Assembly (NCBI GenBank): GCA_037367405.1 | Contig: JAZKJV010002314.1 | Coordinates: forward strand, 372,001-436,000 | DNA: 64,000 nt | Direction of reading: 5' to 3' | Source of the DNA: Ottelia alismoides | Taxonomy: Eukaryota; Streptophyta; Magnoliopsida; Alismatales; Hydrocharitaceae | In this document: positions 1 through 12,700 of the stretch, one piece after another | How the letters are laid out: every line of letters begins with the position of its first letter | Numbering within the stretch: the first letter of the stretch is position 1 | Translations under genes and position numbers: made by a program | The notes under the pieces: model-generated | What the model was told of the DNA's origin: nothing | Database searches by the model: none | The model's input: the letters and a program-made list of their open reading frames with translations, nothing else

Positions 1-3000
1 CTTGAAGTATCCCCCATGCCATACGCAAATGCTAAGGATCCCTTCACACCCTTCGAACCAACCAATGCTATAAGGTACATGCATGTTTCCTTCTCATCTT
101 ATCAGTTTGATTTTAAAAAGAAATTTAAAAGCGAAGATGACGGGGAGGACATACCTTCCCTTTTTGAGTTGCTTCAGGTTTCTCGGTGTAGGAGGAAGGG
201 TCTCGTTGGTCGGATACAGGGACCACCTGATGGCGACTGACGAGGGGCGTATTGGGGTGGGGGCTCTTCCTTTTCCTCGACATGGAGAAGATGAAGAATA
301 GGATGAGTTGAAGGCGGGAGAGATGAAGTGATGATGTCGAGGGTGGGACAAGGTGAACCTACACCTCGTCGCAAGTGCACTGTTCATTGATTCGACCATC
401 AAGACCTTACATGTGGTACACGATTTGGGCCAATGAACCCCAGTCACTTGATCTCTACCTCGTAACTAGGGTGTGGTAGGTGGTAACCCAACCGTGGTTA
501 GTGCTAACGTTAAACGTAATAGAGGGTTACAAATGTAAACGCTAACCATTACTCGGGTTTCCTCATGTAATTCGTAATTACGCAGGATTTCTGAGGTAAT
601 TACGAAATTACTCAAGGTTATGGGTGTAAATATCCCTATTAGATATTGCACAATCTTTTTTATTCTACATAATTGTATTTCTTTCCTAAAGATATTACTT
701 TATTTAGTTACATTGTCCCTCTTTTATTTAAAGTATATAATGGTCAGCTTTAGTCCTCCGACATTTCAGCATCCCTGCCCTTGTAATATAAAATAGTACA
801 TACAAATACTTTTATGTAGTCTAGCTAATTGCACTTATACTCTATTTTTTTTACATAATCTTTTTTATTTGATGCAAATCTTTAAGAATTAAATGACAAA
901 GTTTTCCCCTCATGTTAGGTAGGGATGTGCAACATTTCGAGGATCAAAGAAGCTTTATTAATGTGTATCATGTTCGTCAAAAACATGCAATTAGATGAGA
1001 TTATTACTTGTAATAATACTATCACTTTGTAAGAATGGTTCTACATGTTACGTGATCCTATCAAATGGAACTCATTGTGATAACATTTGTAACACCATGA
1101 GCCAAAACTTGAATCACGATTAGTGAAGAGTAACTCTGACAATTTATTATGTTGAGGTCCAATTTAACCATTTTACAACTCAACCAAAATGCTTAAATTC
1201 AAACTATTGTCAAGCATGTTCCCAACCGCTTATAATCCACTCTCACGTTTTGGGAATATTAAACATAGGATTATGTTTGGAGCGTTACACAAAATATCTC
1301 ATAACTTACTCTTGCGTGATGACGATCGTTCAAAGCTACATCGACCCGAATCAAAATTAATTGATTTCCATTCATCGCATGCAAAGTAACATATAATTTG
1401 AGTCAATTTCCTCCAAAAGGGAATTCGATATCGATGGGAAGACCAATGTTTTTGGTTTGTGGTTGAGAATTGGATAATTGAGAGGATGACAAACTTATGG
1501 ATGTGTCCACGTCGTATATTATTTTTTTCCCTAAATTTTACCATTAACTTAAATAGTACTGTTGTAAAATAGGGGTTCCTGTCTATCCTTGTTAGGAATT
1601 ATTAATAAAAAGTATTATTATTATTGAATGTGACCGTGAAAGGATGTGGCACATTTTTCATCTCAAAATAAGTTATCCCACCTTATTAATTAGGTTTTAA
1701 TGTGGCTGCACTCACGTCATATTTCGGTGAATTTTTTTTATTTTTTAGAAAATACCGTCATGTATTTTTCATCATTATATCATTCTAATATGTCATTTCA
1801 ATTTTGTTAGAATCAGAGACTTCTATGCTCTTCATCTAGAACATGTCAATTACAACAATTCTAATACCGATAAAGTTGTATATTCTAGACAAGGGCATAT
1901 GATTTTCTATTTCTGATGAAATTGGAATGAAATGTTAGAAGATATAGTGATGAAAATAAATGATGATATTTTCCAGAAAAAACAAAAAAAATGCTAAAAT
2001 ATGGCGCGGAACAACTCCATTAAACTCTATTAATTATCCGTGTAAATTTTATTAGGGGTATGCGAGTAAATATAGATTTAATAATGTTAAGCAGAAGGGG
2101 GTGACGTGAAATGATGGGATACTTGAGGCTGTTTCTTTCTTATCAAGTGAAGTCAACTTCCTAATTGGGTGTTTACTTTCCCATTAAGATGTGGATAGGA
2201 TCAGATTGAAGTTGATGAGAGCCCATGGAAATTTATAATAAAATTATATCATCATAGGTCAATTGTGGTATGACGCACACTAGCTATTCATCTTAGAATT
2301 TGTAACGTATTTGTATTAATCAAATTATATAACCGTAATTAATCACCTAACAACTTTTTATCATAGAAATCACACGTATTTTATTATTGATAATTCCCAA
2401 ATACCAAAGCTTCTGTTTTTAATTTTTGCGTACTTATCCTTCACATATAAGAGGACTTTATATGTCCATTACTTTTCATTTAGCGATGGGTATCCATACT
2501 CATCATCATTATTCATCTTGATTAAAGCTAAGTAAATAGATGTTAATACAATGCAATAAGGGCATATTAACAAAATGAACTGAAGCGCAATATGGAAAAA
2601 AATAAAGCTGTTTAAAAAAAAGACATACTAAAAAGATCTAGACGCATATATACATATATTGTACTTAAAACACCAAGAAAATCCTAACAATTATTATTAT
2701 TTTTCTTATATTTTATAGGGAAATACAAGACAAGAAAAGAACATAAGTTATGTTAATTTATATGAATATAAAGTAAATAAATAAATAAAATCAAAATCTC
2801 ATAGGGAAGAATAGGTTTTCTTTTTAGAATATATACTTATATAATTTTATATATAAACCCAAAACAAATTCTAAAACTATATTATCATGTAGCTATAATA
2901 TAATTATATAGAATTTCTGCATAACTAATGATTTAAAAATACAAAAAATGGATGTATGAAATATAAATATTCTTTACCTATAAAATTATTCAACAACAAA

Positions 3001-3869
3001 TAAATAACAGAAAAATAATATTTTACATAACATCCAATAAGGTAATTTTCCCTAATTTGGCCTACATTTGTCCAATGGAGGCTCATTGCTCATATTTGTG
3101 ATATTTCTAATCCGTTGAACCCATGATGAGTAGGCTAGTCAAGACCTACTTTCATATGCCTTCTCTCAACTATTCATGTGGATTTTAGTAGTAATTGCTA
3201 GCTCTCATCAATCTATATAATCAATGAAGCTCTAAATAAATCCATCAATTGCTTAATCAAAAATTGATATGCAATAAATGCATCGCACTACAATTCATTA
3301 CTGGTAATAATATAAAATGCAACTAATTTGAATAATACTTCATGGTGCCTCGTATACCGTTGGATCTTTCATCACTTAAATTGATCAAACATTTTTAATT
3401 TGTCACCACTTAAAAAGGGGATATGATTGTAAAGGACAAGATAATATAGACATTCTTACTAAACAAATGGAAGATTTATAAGCCAAGGTTTAGACCTTTC
3501 AGTTGTCTCCTCCACTATTCCAGGCACTATTACCAATCCCCCTCAAAGGATTGACATATCTTATTGTCACAACCTTCATTTTGGGTCATCGGATCCTCCC
3601 ATTACCAGATCTAGTTACTCAGTAATAGCTTTATCCAATAATAATAGTTAACATTTAGAAACAGACTGCAATAAAAATGCTACATAGATAACATCTCACA
3701 TTTTTTCATTCATAATATAAGGCTTACATAGAAACATGTCCCATAATATTCTTTTTTATGTACACAAAGCTAAAAGACAAGCACTCACAAGAACTACAAA
3801 CTACATTATACTATAAGGTACTATGGTTGGTTGGCATGCAATCTTACTAATGTCCTTGCGATGGTTCAT
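1..3869. other. AT-rich DNA, nothing recognised
   Basis: I recognise no gene, LTR end or RNA gene here. Open frames are short (117 codons at most) and none resembles a known protein. The first ~450 bases are somewhat GC-richer and could be a remnant of a gypsy LTR body, but no end or primer site is visible. Around 560-620 there is a short imperfect inverted repeat built on GTAATTACGAATTAC-like sequence, which could be a MITE remnant; I could not define its ends. The rest is AT-rich sequence typical of old intergenic or repeat DNA. Confidence 0.5.
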
Positions 3870-5494
3870 TGATAAATGTTGGGTTTCTAAAAACCATAGG
3901 ACAAAGATTATATTGATAGTTCGTTCAGAGGATCCTAACTCCCGATCTTGGAGGACCTACGGTGTCCAACAAGTCGGATCTGACAATCGCTATGTCGGCC
4001 ACTCTCATGGTACTCAGATCGTGAACAATCAAATCAAAAAAACAATCAACCCATAATCTATGATAAAGTAATGCAAATATATGAGTCAAAATTTATTTTT
4101 ATTTTAACTCTACAAAATATGTGTATAGTGAATAAGTGTAGAGTGTTGAATCGCGGAGAGCAAATACATGGATATGCAAATAATTATTGTCTACAAAAAT
4201 AAACAACTATTTTTGTACTTTTTATGCTTTTTAATTTTTTGTGGGTTTTAACTATATTCATTTTTATGGATTTTTAATATTTTATATTTTTGTCATTTTA
4301 ATTTATAATTTTTATTTTCTTTTTATTTTTTTCTGATATTTAGTTTCTTTTTATTTTTAATATGTAATAAGTATATATATAATATTATGTATAATACCAA
4401 CACTATATAATAATAAATATATAAAAATCAGTAAATATATAAGTACATCCCTATTTATTTTTAGGGTTTTAAAAAATATAAATATATATAGGGTATTTAT
4501 AATAATAATAATATTAATAAGTATATATAGTGAATATAAGATTTTATATTTATAAATATAGTTATAAATATTAAAAATTTATAAAATGAAATATTTTATC
4601 TTTTTTTATATTTTTCTCTATTTTTATAATTTTTATGATTATTTTGCTAATTTTTACGTATTTTCAGAGTTTGAAATATATCAAAACAGGGAACAAATAA
4701 ATAAGACAAATTATTTTGCATTTTAAAAATAGAACATTAAGATAAACATTCTCAAAACCATTTTTAATATGCATTATATAATGTAAAGAAAAATATACAT
4801 AAGAAAACTTTTTTTGGATTTTATATAATTTTTGCTTTTTTATAGAGTTAGAAAGGATTTCAGATTTTAAGATTTTTCTTTTATGTTTTTTTGTGATTTT
4901 TAGTCTAGAGTGATATTATATAATAGCTTATAATATATTTTTTTTGGAATTTTTAAAAGTGGTTTTCTAATTTTTTGTATTTTTATATCTAAACGGGTAA
5001 TAAAATATGCTTCTTTTAATTTTTAATAAATGATAAATACAAGTAAAACGCTAAAAAATCATGGCGTGAATAAGCATCAGATGGAGCATTTACTTTAATT
5101 TTTCCATGAATTTACAAGCACGGGAGCTATTTATTTGAAAATAAAAAGACACAAATTAATTTACAATACTAACAGGGGTATTTTTGTAATATAAATAAAT
5201 TACAGGGCTGTGGTGCAAAACATATTTAGAAAATTCCAGGACAGAAATAAATAGGGGAACCCGACCGGATGCCCTTGTAAATTGCCCAACTCACGTAAGG
5301 GACCACGTGAGCTGAGCTGGCACTAGACTTAGATGTAATATACAATAAATGCGTGGGCCCAATTACAATGTTTACACAAAATATACAACGTATTTAAATA
5401 TTTACAAGACTAAAACAAATATACAAAAGCGGAGGGGGTTTTGTGCAATTATCCCCACTTAAGGCACACGATCGGAGGGTGGGGAAGCTTCCAT
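3870..5494 (-). repeat. 3' LTR of element E, part 1
   Basis: The LTR edge is placed at TGATAAATGTTGGG, which aligns with the edge of the element C LTR (TGATAACAGGGG at 47268). A very AT-rich block at about 4080-5100 matches 24580-25400 and, more weakly, 47500-48300. The GC-richer part from about 5220 is the beginning of copy 1 of the internal tandem duplication. It contains the single ACCAC (5302-5306) that corresponds to the target of the solo LTR inserted in copy 2. The LTR is broken at 5494 by the Copia insertion and resumes at 17748. Confidence 0.7.
5490..5494. repeat. Target site duplication TCCAT, left of Copia
   Basis: TCCAT lies directly before the TGTTGG start of the Copia 5' LTR and is repeated at 17743-17747 directly after the 3' LTR. 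The matching uninterrupted sequence at 20820-20824 has a single TCCAT in the same context. Confidence 0.93.
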
Positions 5495-6194
5495 TGTTGG
5501 ACATGCGAGCCCACGGCGAGCCATTATGCAATAAATGTTATTGCACGTATCATTCCCTGATCTGAAATGAAGAATAAATAATTTGCATAATAGGTCCCTC
5601 TGTACAATTAGGGTTATGTACCATGACCATCTTAATGATCATACAGCTGTTGATTCATTAAATGAATCATAGAGGCTGGTGCTTGGATGAATATCTAATG
5701 GGTTAGATAGAGGACTCATCAAGCACCGTCAAATGATTATTAAGAGATGATCTCCAGCCTGAGTAGGAGATGGCAATCCTTTCTCACATAGGTTGATATC
5801 TGACCGACCTCTTGATGCAGGTCCTCTGCATAGGAATAGAGATTCGGAGGTGTCAGATTAGTTAGGTCAAAGGGTTGACTTAGCGAGATCGAGATAACCT
5901 AAGTCCTATGTTGAATACTGTCACAGCATAGGCACACATCCTCTGACTAGAGACAGATGTGTTACTATATGTCTGAGTGTGTACATTTGGCAGACCATTA
6001 GGTTGATGACCTAATCAAGGTCTATACACCGGCGAGCTGGTGTGCATATAAGGACATATGAGTAATACGATCTCTCAAAGGGATCATACATGTTCACTAC
6101 TGAACCGGAAGACATGAGCTCACTCATGAGATATTGGGAAGAATCAAATTCCGTGCACGGTCGTCTTGCTTTGGAAGCTTGACTGAATTTGTAG

Positions 6195-6272
6195 GTTTGA
6201 TATATACTTTTGGAAAGTATATGATCAAGACCTAGGTATGATATATGCTTTTGGAAAGTATATGATCAATAC
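6195..6272 (+). repeat. Short tandem repeat in Copia LTR
   Basis: Two ~38-bp units, each containing a TTTTGGAAAGTATATGATCA core preceded by GATATAT, follow one another. The same pair is present in the 3' LTR at about 15862-15938. It lies in the upstream part of the LTR, where enhancer-like repeats are common; function is inferred only. Confidence 0.7.
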
Positions 6273-6779
6273 CAAATCCCAATGATCAAATGAGAAACTT
6301 GGTGATCAAACCCTGAAGAAGACAGTATAAAATAGATCTTGATCTTCGGGTTGACCATGGGTCTTCCAGTATGCAGGATGTGCAGGTATTGGGAATACCT
6401 GAGGGTGATGTGATCATAAACGATTGTATAACCATGACGCTTCCAGTCCGAGGGAGTGATGAAACAGGTCTGGATTTTAGTGACTCCTCTCAGTATTGAA
6501 GTAACTTGATCTTAGTCCAAATGTTGGACATTGATCTGAATGTGATTCAGATGCAATGAGAAGATTAAGTATACGGACTTGATTTAATCAAGCATCTGTG
6601 GGAGGTCCGTTAGATCTGGATTTGAGATGAGATCTCAACATCCAAGTCACTATACGTGGAACAATACAATCGCCCTGTCCTTATCTCCAAGTATCTACGG
6701 AGAAGACACATTATTCTTGAAGGAGTTCAAGAATAATTCCTGTGATGAATTTAGTATCCAAGCAAGAAGATTTTGATGA

Positions 6780-6950
6780 TTAAGTGAGATTTAATTATCA
6801 AAGTATAATATGAATAAGATTCATATTATGAGAATGTGTCCAAGATAATTAAATGAGATTTAATTATCAAGTACAATATGAATAAGATTCATATTGTGAG
6901 AATGATTATCTAAGATAATTAAATGGGATTTAATTATCAAGGATTAAGAG
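6780..6950 (+). repeat. Imperfect triplicated ~65-bp unit in Copia LTR
   Basis: Three units share AGATTTAATTATCAA followed in the first two by AATATGAATAAGATTCATATT, each starting near ATTAA(A/G)TG. The third unit is shorter. The array is repeated in the 3' LTR at about 16440-16620. The position, a few hundred bases upstream of the TATA box in the intact LTR, fits a U3 regulatory repeat array, which I infer rather than see. Confidence 0.7.
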
Positions 6951-7471
6951 AATGTGGATAACACTATCCATGATATATATGTGTATTATAAATATGATTT
7001 ATAATATACATATATAAGAGAGAGAATCAATGTGAATAGCATTTGTTAATTAATAATGTGGATTAGATTCACATTTATTAATTAATTGGAAATGCAATTT
7101 ACTAACTAGTTTGGGTTGTGAATATGATTCACATAATATTCAATGGCATGATTGAAATATTCACAAAATTAATTGGGAATTAATTTGGTGAATATTAATT
7201 AAGGAATAATAAGATAAATAAAAAGGAGCCAAAATGAACCACCATGCTTTTTGTCATGCGGCTTAACATCATCACCTTGTGTAGAGGTTGCTTTCATGAC
7301 TAAACACTACGGCGTCTTAGTCTATTAGCAACAACAATTTTTCAGTGTGCCACGATTCCCTTCTATAACTAGTACAATTAATATCTATTTTGGACAGGAA
7401 ATTGAAGTAAAAAATCAAAATTAGCTAAAATAAATTATAGAAAAAATCAAAATATCAGGTGTACAATATAC

Positions 7472-8263
7472 CCTGTCGTGATTGCTTGAATTCCACTTTA
7501 ATTGTAGAAGTTGCCACCTTTCCTGCTGCCATCGTTGACAAAGAATCACAAGCCCCATCAAAGCAGCGGCAACAACCACAGACCAAAATTTATTTGCCTC
7601 CTTTGCATGAGCGTAAAGGGAGGCAACATGTCTTCTCAACCATGATTCATATCCAGAGATACTATACCTACCGGGTTTACCTGATTTTACAGGTGGGGAG
7701 ACCTCTGATGAAGAATCCATACTTTTTGGTGAAAGAAGACCAGGTTCTGTATCATCATCACTCTCACTAACTGCCCCGGTCATAGGAGTGGTATTATAAT
7801 AGCTGTCATCAGCATCAACCATCTTATGCACATCCAATGCCTTCCCCTCATCAAATTCAACTTCTGGGAGCCAAATCTGCTTGCCCTTGTCGAAATATCC
7901 TATGCCAGGAAGCTCATCGGCTTCAGATAAGTTTTCAGTTGTAAATGGTTGTCTATCATCATATCCAGCATCAAGTAAGTTAGAGTGCATAGATTCAGTG
8001 ACCTCATGGCTGTCCAAATCTAATGGCAGATTCTCGTGTTCACAAGGTGGAAAGACAAAATGATCAGACATGAAGAGTGCTATAGGTGGTTCTGGATCAC
8101 GCTCAGGAAGCTCTTTGTCTTTGTTTTCTTCAGCTAATTCAACTGTTCCAAGGCCCGGTACAGCTGCATATGCAGAAGAAGTGAGAGATACAACCTCCCA
8201 TTGATTTCCACGAGAAGATGATTCTTCCAGTTCCCTCTTCCCGTCCTCCATCAAATAATCAAC
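7472..8263 (-). pseudogene. ATG8-interacting protein (ATI1/ATI2-like) gene fragment
   Basis: The family links ATG8 to ER- and plastid-derived bodies in selective autophagy. The coding part probably starts at the ATG at 8251 (MEDGKRELEE) and stays open for 260 codons to a GT donor at 7471-7470. A pyrimidine-rich acceptor ending in AG lies at 8265-8264. Recognisable blocks are WEVVSLTSSAYAAVPG near the N-terminus (WEVV fits the ATG8-interacting W-x-x-L/I/V pattern), MSDHFVFPPCEHENLP, an acidic middle, a hydrophobic segment VVVAAALMGLVILCQRW followed by QQERWQLLQLKW. The family's short last exon is absent. Because intron sequence is retained on both sides, this came from genomic DNA, not from a spliced transcript. 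The exon has no stops, so capture looks recent. It lies antisense to the Copia element. Confidence 0.85.
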
Positions 8264-8689
8264 CTTCAAAAAAGATCATTAGTTCTTCAAATGCAATATC
8301 TGGCTAACAGCAAAACACTAAATTTCTTCATATTCTTCTCTGTTTGGAATCCAACAAATGACTACGACTGTTTCATATAAATTAAACTTGCAAAATTAAG
8401 CTCTCGTGTATATATAAAATCTGGCTAACAAGAAATGATAGCCAAACTTGCTTCGTATAAATGCTTCATTTTTACTTTGACAAACCAGAGGATATTTACT
8501 CTTGGTTCAAATTCAGTAGCTGGATAACACCAAACTTGTTTCATATTAAAAGAATCAGAGAAGCCAAAATTTCAAAATTCATATATTCAAAATTCACATA
8601 TTGTAGAATGAATCAATAGCTCTTCAATTTCTGGCAGCTATATTAAATCCCTGCTAAAACACTCAATAAATACCCCTAAAAACAATCAA

Positions 8690-9417
8690 TCAAAAACAAC
8701 AACAAAGCCTTTTCCCCACATTAAGTAGGATCAGCTACAACGATTCTTTGCCTCCATTCAGGTCTATCTTCATTCTCGGGCTTAGATTCAAATAACCAAG
8801 ATCCCTTCGGATAGTTTTATTCTAACACTTTTTGGACCTTCCTTGCCCTCTCTTAACCGGCTCAATATCTCAAATCTCGCATCTTCTAACTGGTACATCA
8901 ACCACCCCTCATTGCAAATGGCAAGACCAATTTAAGTGGTTTTCTCTCATCTTACCCTATACCGGCGCTACACCAACTTCTTTCTGATCTCATCATTCCG
9001 AATCCGATCTTTTCATGTATGACCATACATCCACATTAGCATTTTTCATCTCTACTTACGTCGCTCCCTGCACATGGCTGTAGTTCACATGGCAACATAC
9101 AGATCCAAAGAGCATAACAGATCTCACGGCTGCTTTGTAAAATTTTCCTTTGATTTTCAAAGGAATTTTCTTATCACATGAAATAGTAGAGCATCCTCTC
9201 CGCTTTAGCCAACCTGTATTTATTCTATGAGGAATATCACCATCGATTTCCCTATTATGTTGCAAAATAAATCTCAAGTATCTAAAAGAATCTTACTTCT
9301 AAATGTTAACGTCTCCAATCTCCACATCGATTCTTCTACCGTTGCTTCCATCAAAAGTGCAATCCATATATTCAATCTTAGCCTACTTATCAAGGTTTTA
9401 AATCTCAATTTCGATTT
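8690..9417 (-). mobile_element. LINE fragment, 3' end of reverse transcriptase ORF
   Basis: Minus-strand translation with several frameshifts gives AKIEYMDCTF, SFRYLRFILQHNREID, INTGWLKRRGCSTISC, KIPLKIKGKFYKAAVRSVML, IRNDEIRKKVGVAPV and KMRENHLNWSCHLQ. These correspond in order to the C-terminal part of the ORF2 protein of common plant non-LTR retrotransposons, after the catalytic RT core. The 3' end at about 8690-8704 is a GTTGTTGTT-type tail rather than poly(A), as in RTE-like elements. The copy is 5'-truncated and lies in the intron upstream of the ATI-like exon, in the same orientation as that gene. It was probably already there when the segment was captured. Confidence 0.82.
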
Positions 9418-9747
9418 CATTTCGAGATAGCAAAAAACAAAATCTTGCGGGAGGGACGCGACTCATCATCGTGCCCGCAAGTGCGTTCTTCGTGGATCGG
9501 ACTTGAGACGGGAGGATCTCTTGTTTGGGATCTCGCGATCACAACCACACTTCAAAGGTATTCCTTATACTTTGTGGTTTGATGAAACGATCCGAGAAGT
9601 GTTCTCGTGATCATGTGGTTTCATCTTTAAAGTTAAAATTTTAATTTCCGCTGCATCTAGCATCTAGTACGACTAGTTGCTCCGATTGCATACGATGCGA
9701 TCGACACGCTTCCGTGATGCGCTTAAGGATTCTCAATATCCTTCAAG

Positions 9748-9760
9748 TGGTATCAGAGCC
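9748..9760 (+). other. Copia primer binding site (initiator Met tRNA)
   Basis: TGGTATCAGAGCC starts two bases after the end of the 5' LTR and complements the 3' end of plant initiator Met tRNA, the usual primer of plant Copia elements. It fixes the LTR edge at 9745. Confidence 0.93.
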
Positions 9761-12700
9761 ATAGGTTGAATATGGGTTTGGATATGATCCATGGACCTTA
9801 GACGATTTGGTTCTTGAAAGGGTTGCGAAATTTTTACTGCATTTCAATTTTCGCACCTCTGTCTAATTGAATTTTTTTGTACTGTTTAAAATGTTTAAAC
9901 ACGAAATTTTCAATTGGATTTTGTTTCCCATTAAACAAGGAAACCGTAGGACTTGAGTTTACTAAATTTGGACTTTATTTGCTCAAGATATGACTTTTTG
10001 AATATGACTATATTCACTGTTGCGGGAACTGCGGATTTAAACGTGATTAATGAGATAATTGCGGTTTCAATCCGCCTCGAAATGCGTGAATTATTACTTG
10101 GGTTCTTCAATAAATCAAATAAGCAATCTTTGGAAACTGAGTTTGCAATTTTTGGATTTAAATTGATCAAGATAAGTTAATTTTAGTGATTGGGGGTCAC
10201 TGCTGGAAATTAACATTTTTGATCTTGAACCTTGTGATATGTCATTCAATTATCATGATGAAAATTAATTGTTAATTTTCTGGAATAATTAGTGATAAAT
10301 ATGTGTGAAATATTTAAAGAAATAATTATTTCATTGAATGACACTTGCCTAAACCACAATGATGAGATATTAGATCTTGATCATTGGTTCATCAACAAAC
10401 ATTGCTTTCATGAAAACTATAGTTTATCCTACAATAGTTGTAGGACAACTTTTACATGAAAAACCCTTTTGCTTGAATAGGATTGGGGATTTGTCTAGCA
10501 AATCTCCTTATAATCAAAAATGTTTTGATTTATATTATATGGTATAATTTCGGTTGAAAAACCGATGAACATCTCAAAGTACATGATGGTCTATCTGGTA
10601 TTATCCTTTCCCGAGGCGGATGTGGTGCCTAGTCGGAGAGCATTGGGGTAGCGGGTTGCAACGTATGTGGTCCGTCCCACTCTCGTCGGTACTGGCCATG
10701 ACAGCGGGTAGGGACTGTATAATACCGGAGACAGACAATGTGTATTTTTCTAATTATTAAAATTCGAATAATACGTACTTTGAGTATATACCTACTATTC
10801 AAGTAAAAGACATGTTTGTTGATTGATGATTGGATTAATGATTAATTTAATATGATTAAATTAATTATATCCAATAAACACTCTATCATGAATAGATGTG
10901 TATTTCCCTTGGAAGAATTAATTATGTGAATATGATTCACGATAATTAATTACAATTTGAATATGAGGTGGAGGATCACATAAGTGACATCCATGGTCTC
11001 CCGTCAAGGCGAAGGGTTCCGTCGCCAGGGATTGTATGTAGGAGACGCCTGTCCGAAGTGACAGATCCTATATGCAAGCGCATCTGGATCGGGCTCTTTG
11101 CTTCTCGAAAGAGTAAGGCCGTATGCGTAGTGACCCCAATATCGAGTCCTCATATTATTGGGGCGATATTGGATTGCGTATAGCAAGTTCTAATCCTGTT
11201 GACGGTTGGTTCAATTAGCAACGGGTCAACATCATCTTAGGGGTGGTGGGCCCGGGTGTTAAAGACCGAATTGGGAATGCAAGTTGGACTTGCAATGCGG
11301 AATGAGTTCCCGCTTCTTTTTATCGGAGTCGTAAGTTCTCATATTATTGGGATGCGACAAAGATAGGAAAGGAGATCCCAGATCTTGCTAGAGATATAAT
11401 GGTAAGAATGTCTCTTACATTGAAAGTGATTAAGGGAATGAACTTTCAGTGTTGACAAGGCAAGACAACTTTGATATAAAAATTCCTAAATCAAAGTAAA
11501 ACATGTATATATTATATATATACCCTTATGCAAATTTCTTATTTCAGATAATCCTTCATTAAACCCACTCAATGTTATACTCAATGATAACCAGTAAAAA
11601 TATCTTGGATTGGACTCATGATCCAGATATGTACTTGCAATTGGACACATAATGTATGTGGTTGCAGTGTGCAAGTCCCCTCAACATAATGAGGAAGGGC
11701 AATTAAATAAGACAATAAGACATCACATTAGGGTTTGTATGTCTCTGTAGTCTTGATCTTTCATCGAGTGTACTTTGGAAGTGACATGTCGATGGTGATC
11801 GTAATTGTCGAATAATCCTTATAAAAATAAAAGAAGATATTTTGGCATACATATGTGCTCTAGACATTTAATCATGAATGACATGGTTCTCTGCATTATG
11901 CAGAATGGTGGCTCGAAAGAGATGATGTATTCAAAATGTTTGAATACCTACCTGAACCTAAGTCTCTAAGAGTTAAGATGTATGTAGATATGATGAGCGT
12001 CATCATTCTACTGTCTATACTCTAGTCATTCATGAAGCTTCATAATATTCATATTGTATGAATTTACTGAAGCATGTATAAATGTTGAAATGCTCTTGTA
12101 TTGAAATCTTTGAATTCAACATAAGAGACTCTTTGTCTTAAGCAGTGGTTGTTTATAGATTAAGAGAGCACAGTGGAAGCATGGGTTGGACCCATGTGAG
12201 AAGAAAAATCAAAGAGTTGATTGTCCTTTTGTGACTTCCATATGACATCCAAAGAGTTGGATGAATGCCAATACTGCAATAAGTTGATGTGTTGATAGTA
12301 TGACTATCAAGTCTGTCTAAAATCCTTAGTGAAGGACTCAGATAGAGCATCAGAATAATCTACATATAATCATTGACTCTGACTTTATTATCTCATAAGA
12401 TAAAGTCTGATAATTGTATCCCAATCTTCTAATGACATTTGCAATTGGTTGCATATATATATTAGAAGATTAGAAATTTGATCTTAAGGTTTAGTAGTCA
12501 TCTACATGGATATTGCTGTAATTGTTGCAGCAATCTCTGTTGGATAGATAGACTTCATATTCTCAGTGGGAGAGCCCTTAGTCTTGGAGAATGCCTCTAT
12601 GACCTAGATAGTAGAGTACACTCATTGTTTATTTCTAAATGTTGGAAATAAACATGAATCTGGAATAAACCTATCATAAAGAGTTATGATGGAAATATTT

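Larger units (their letters stand above)
7246..9444. other. Foreign 2.2-kb segment replacing part of the 5' LTR
   Basis: The left edge is where the LTRs stop matching after AACCACCAT (7245 and 16910); the right edge is where they resume at TTGCGGGAGGG (9445 and 17442). The segment contains, on the minus strand, part of an intron carrying a LINE fragment, one coding exon of an ATI1/ATI2-like gene, a splice donor and about 225 bases of the following intron. There are no terminal repeats, no poly(A) and no target duplication at its edges, and 531 bases of LTR are missing. This fits repair of a double-strand break using ectopic DNA (deletion plus filler) better than transposition. A chimeric assembly is the main alternative. 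Confidence 0.8.
5495..9745 (+). repeat. Copia 5' LTR, chimeric
   Basis: 5495-7245 matches 15159-16910 of the 3' LTR and 9445-9745 matches 17442-17742. Between them, 2199 bases with no LTR similarity replace the 531 bases at 16911-17441 that hold the TATA box and presumed transcription start region in the 3' LTR. The 5' LTR therefore lacks its normal promoter. Because both LTRs are copied from one template during reverse transcription, a difference in only one LTR most simply arose after integration. Confidence 0.88.

Noticed and set aside
3420..3560. Possible Copia RNase H end near TAATATAGACATTCTTACTAAAC
   Set aside because: A few residues resemble the D-I-TK region before the polypurine tract, but no LTR, polypurine tract or other domain is nearby.
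7421..8269. The ATI-like exon as an intact functional host gene
   Set aside because: The last exon is missing, the flanks are LTR sequence of one Copia element, and the upstream part ends in the LTR at 9445. It is a fragment.
9748..9760. Possible tRNA gene signal at TGGTATCAGAGCC, and likewise at the TGGCGCCGTTGCCGGGGA sites
   Set aside because: These are retrotransposon primer sites complementary to tRNA 3' ends; no cloverleaf surrounds them.
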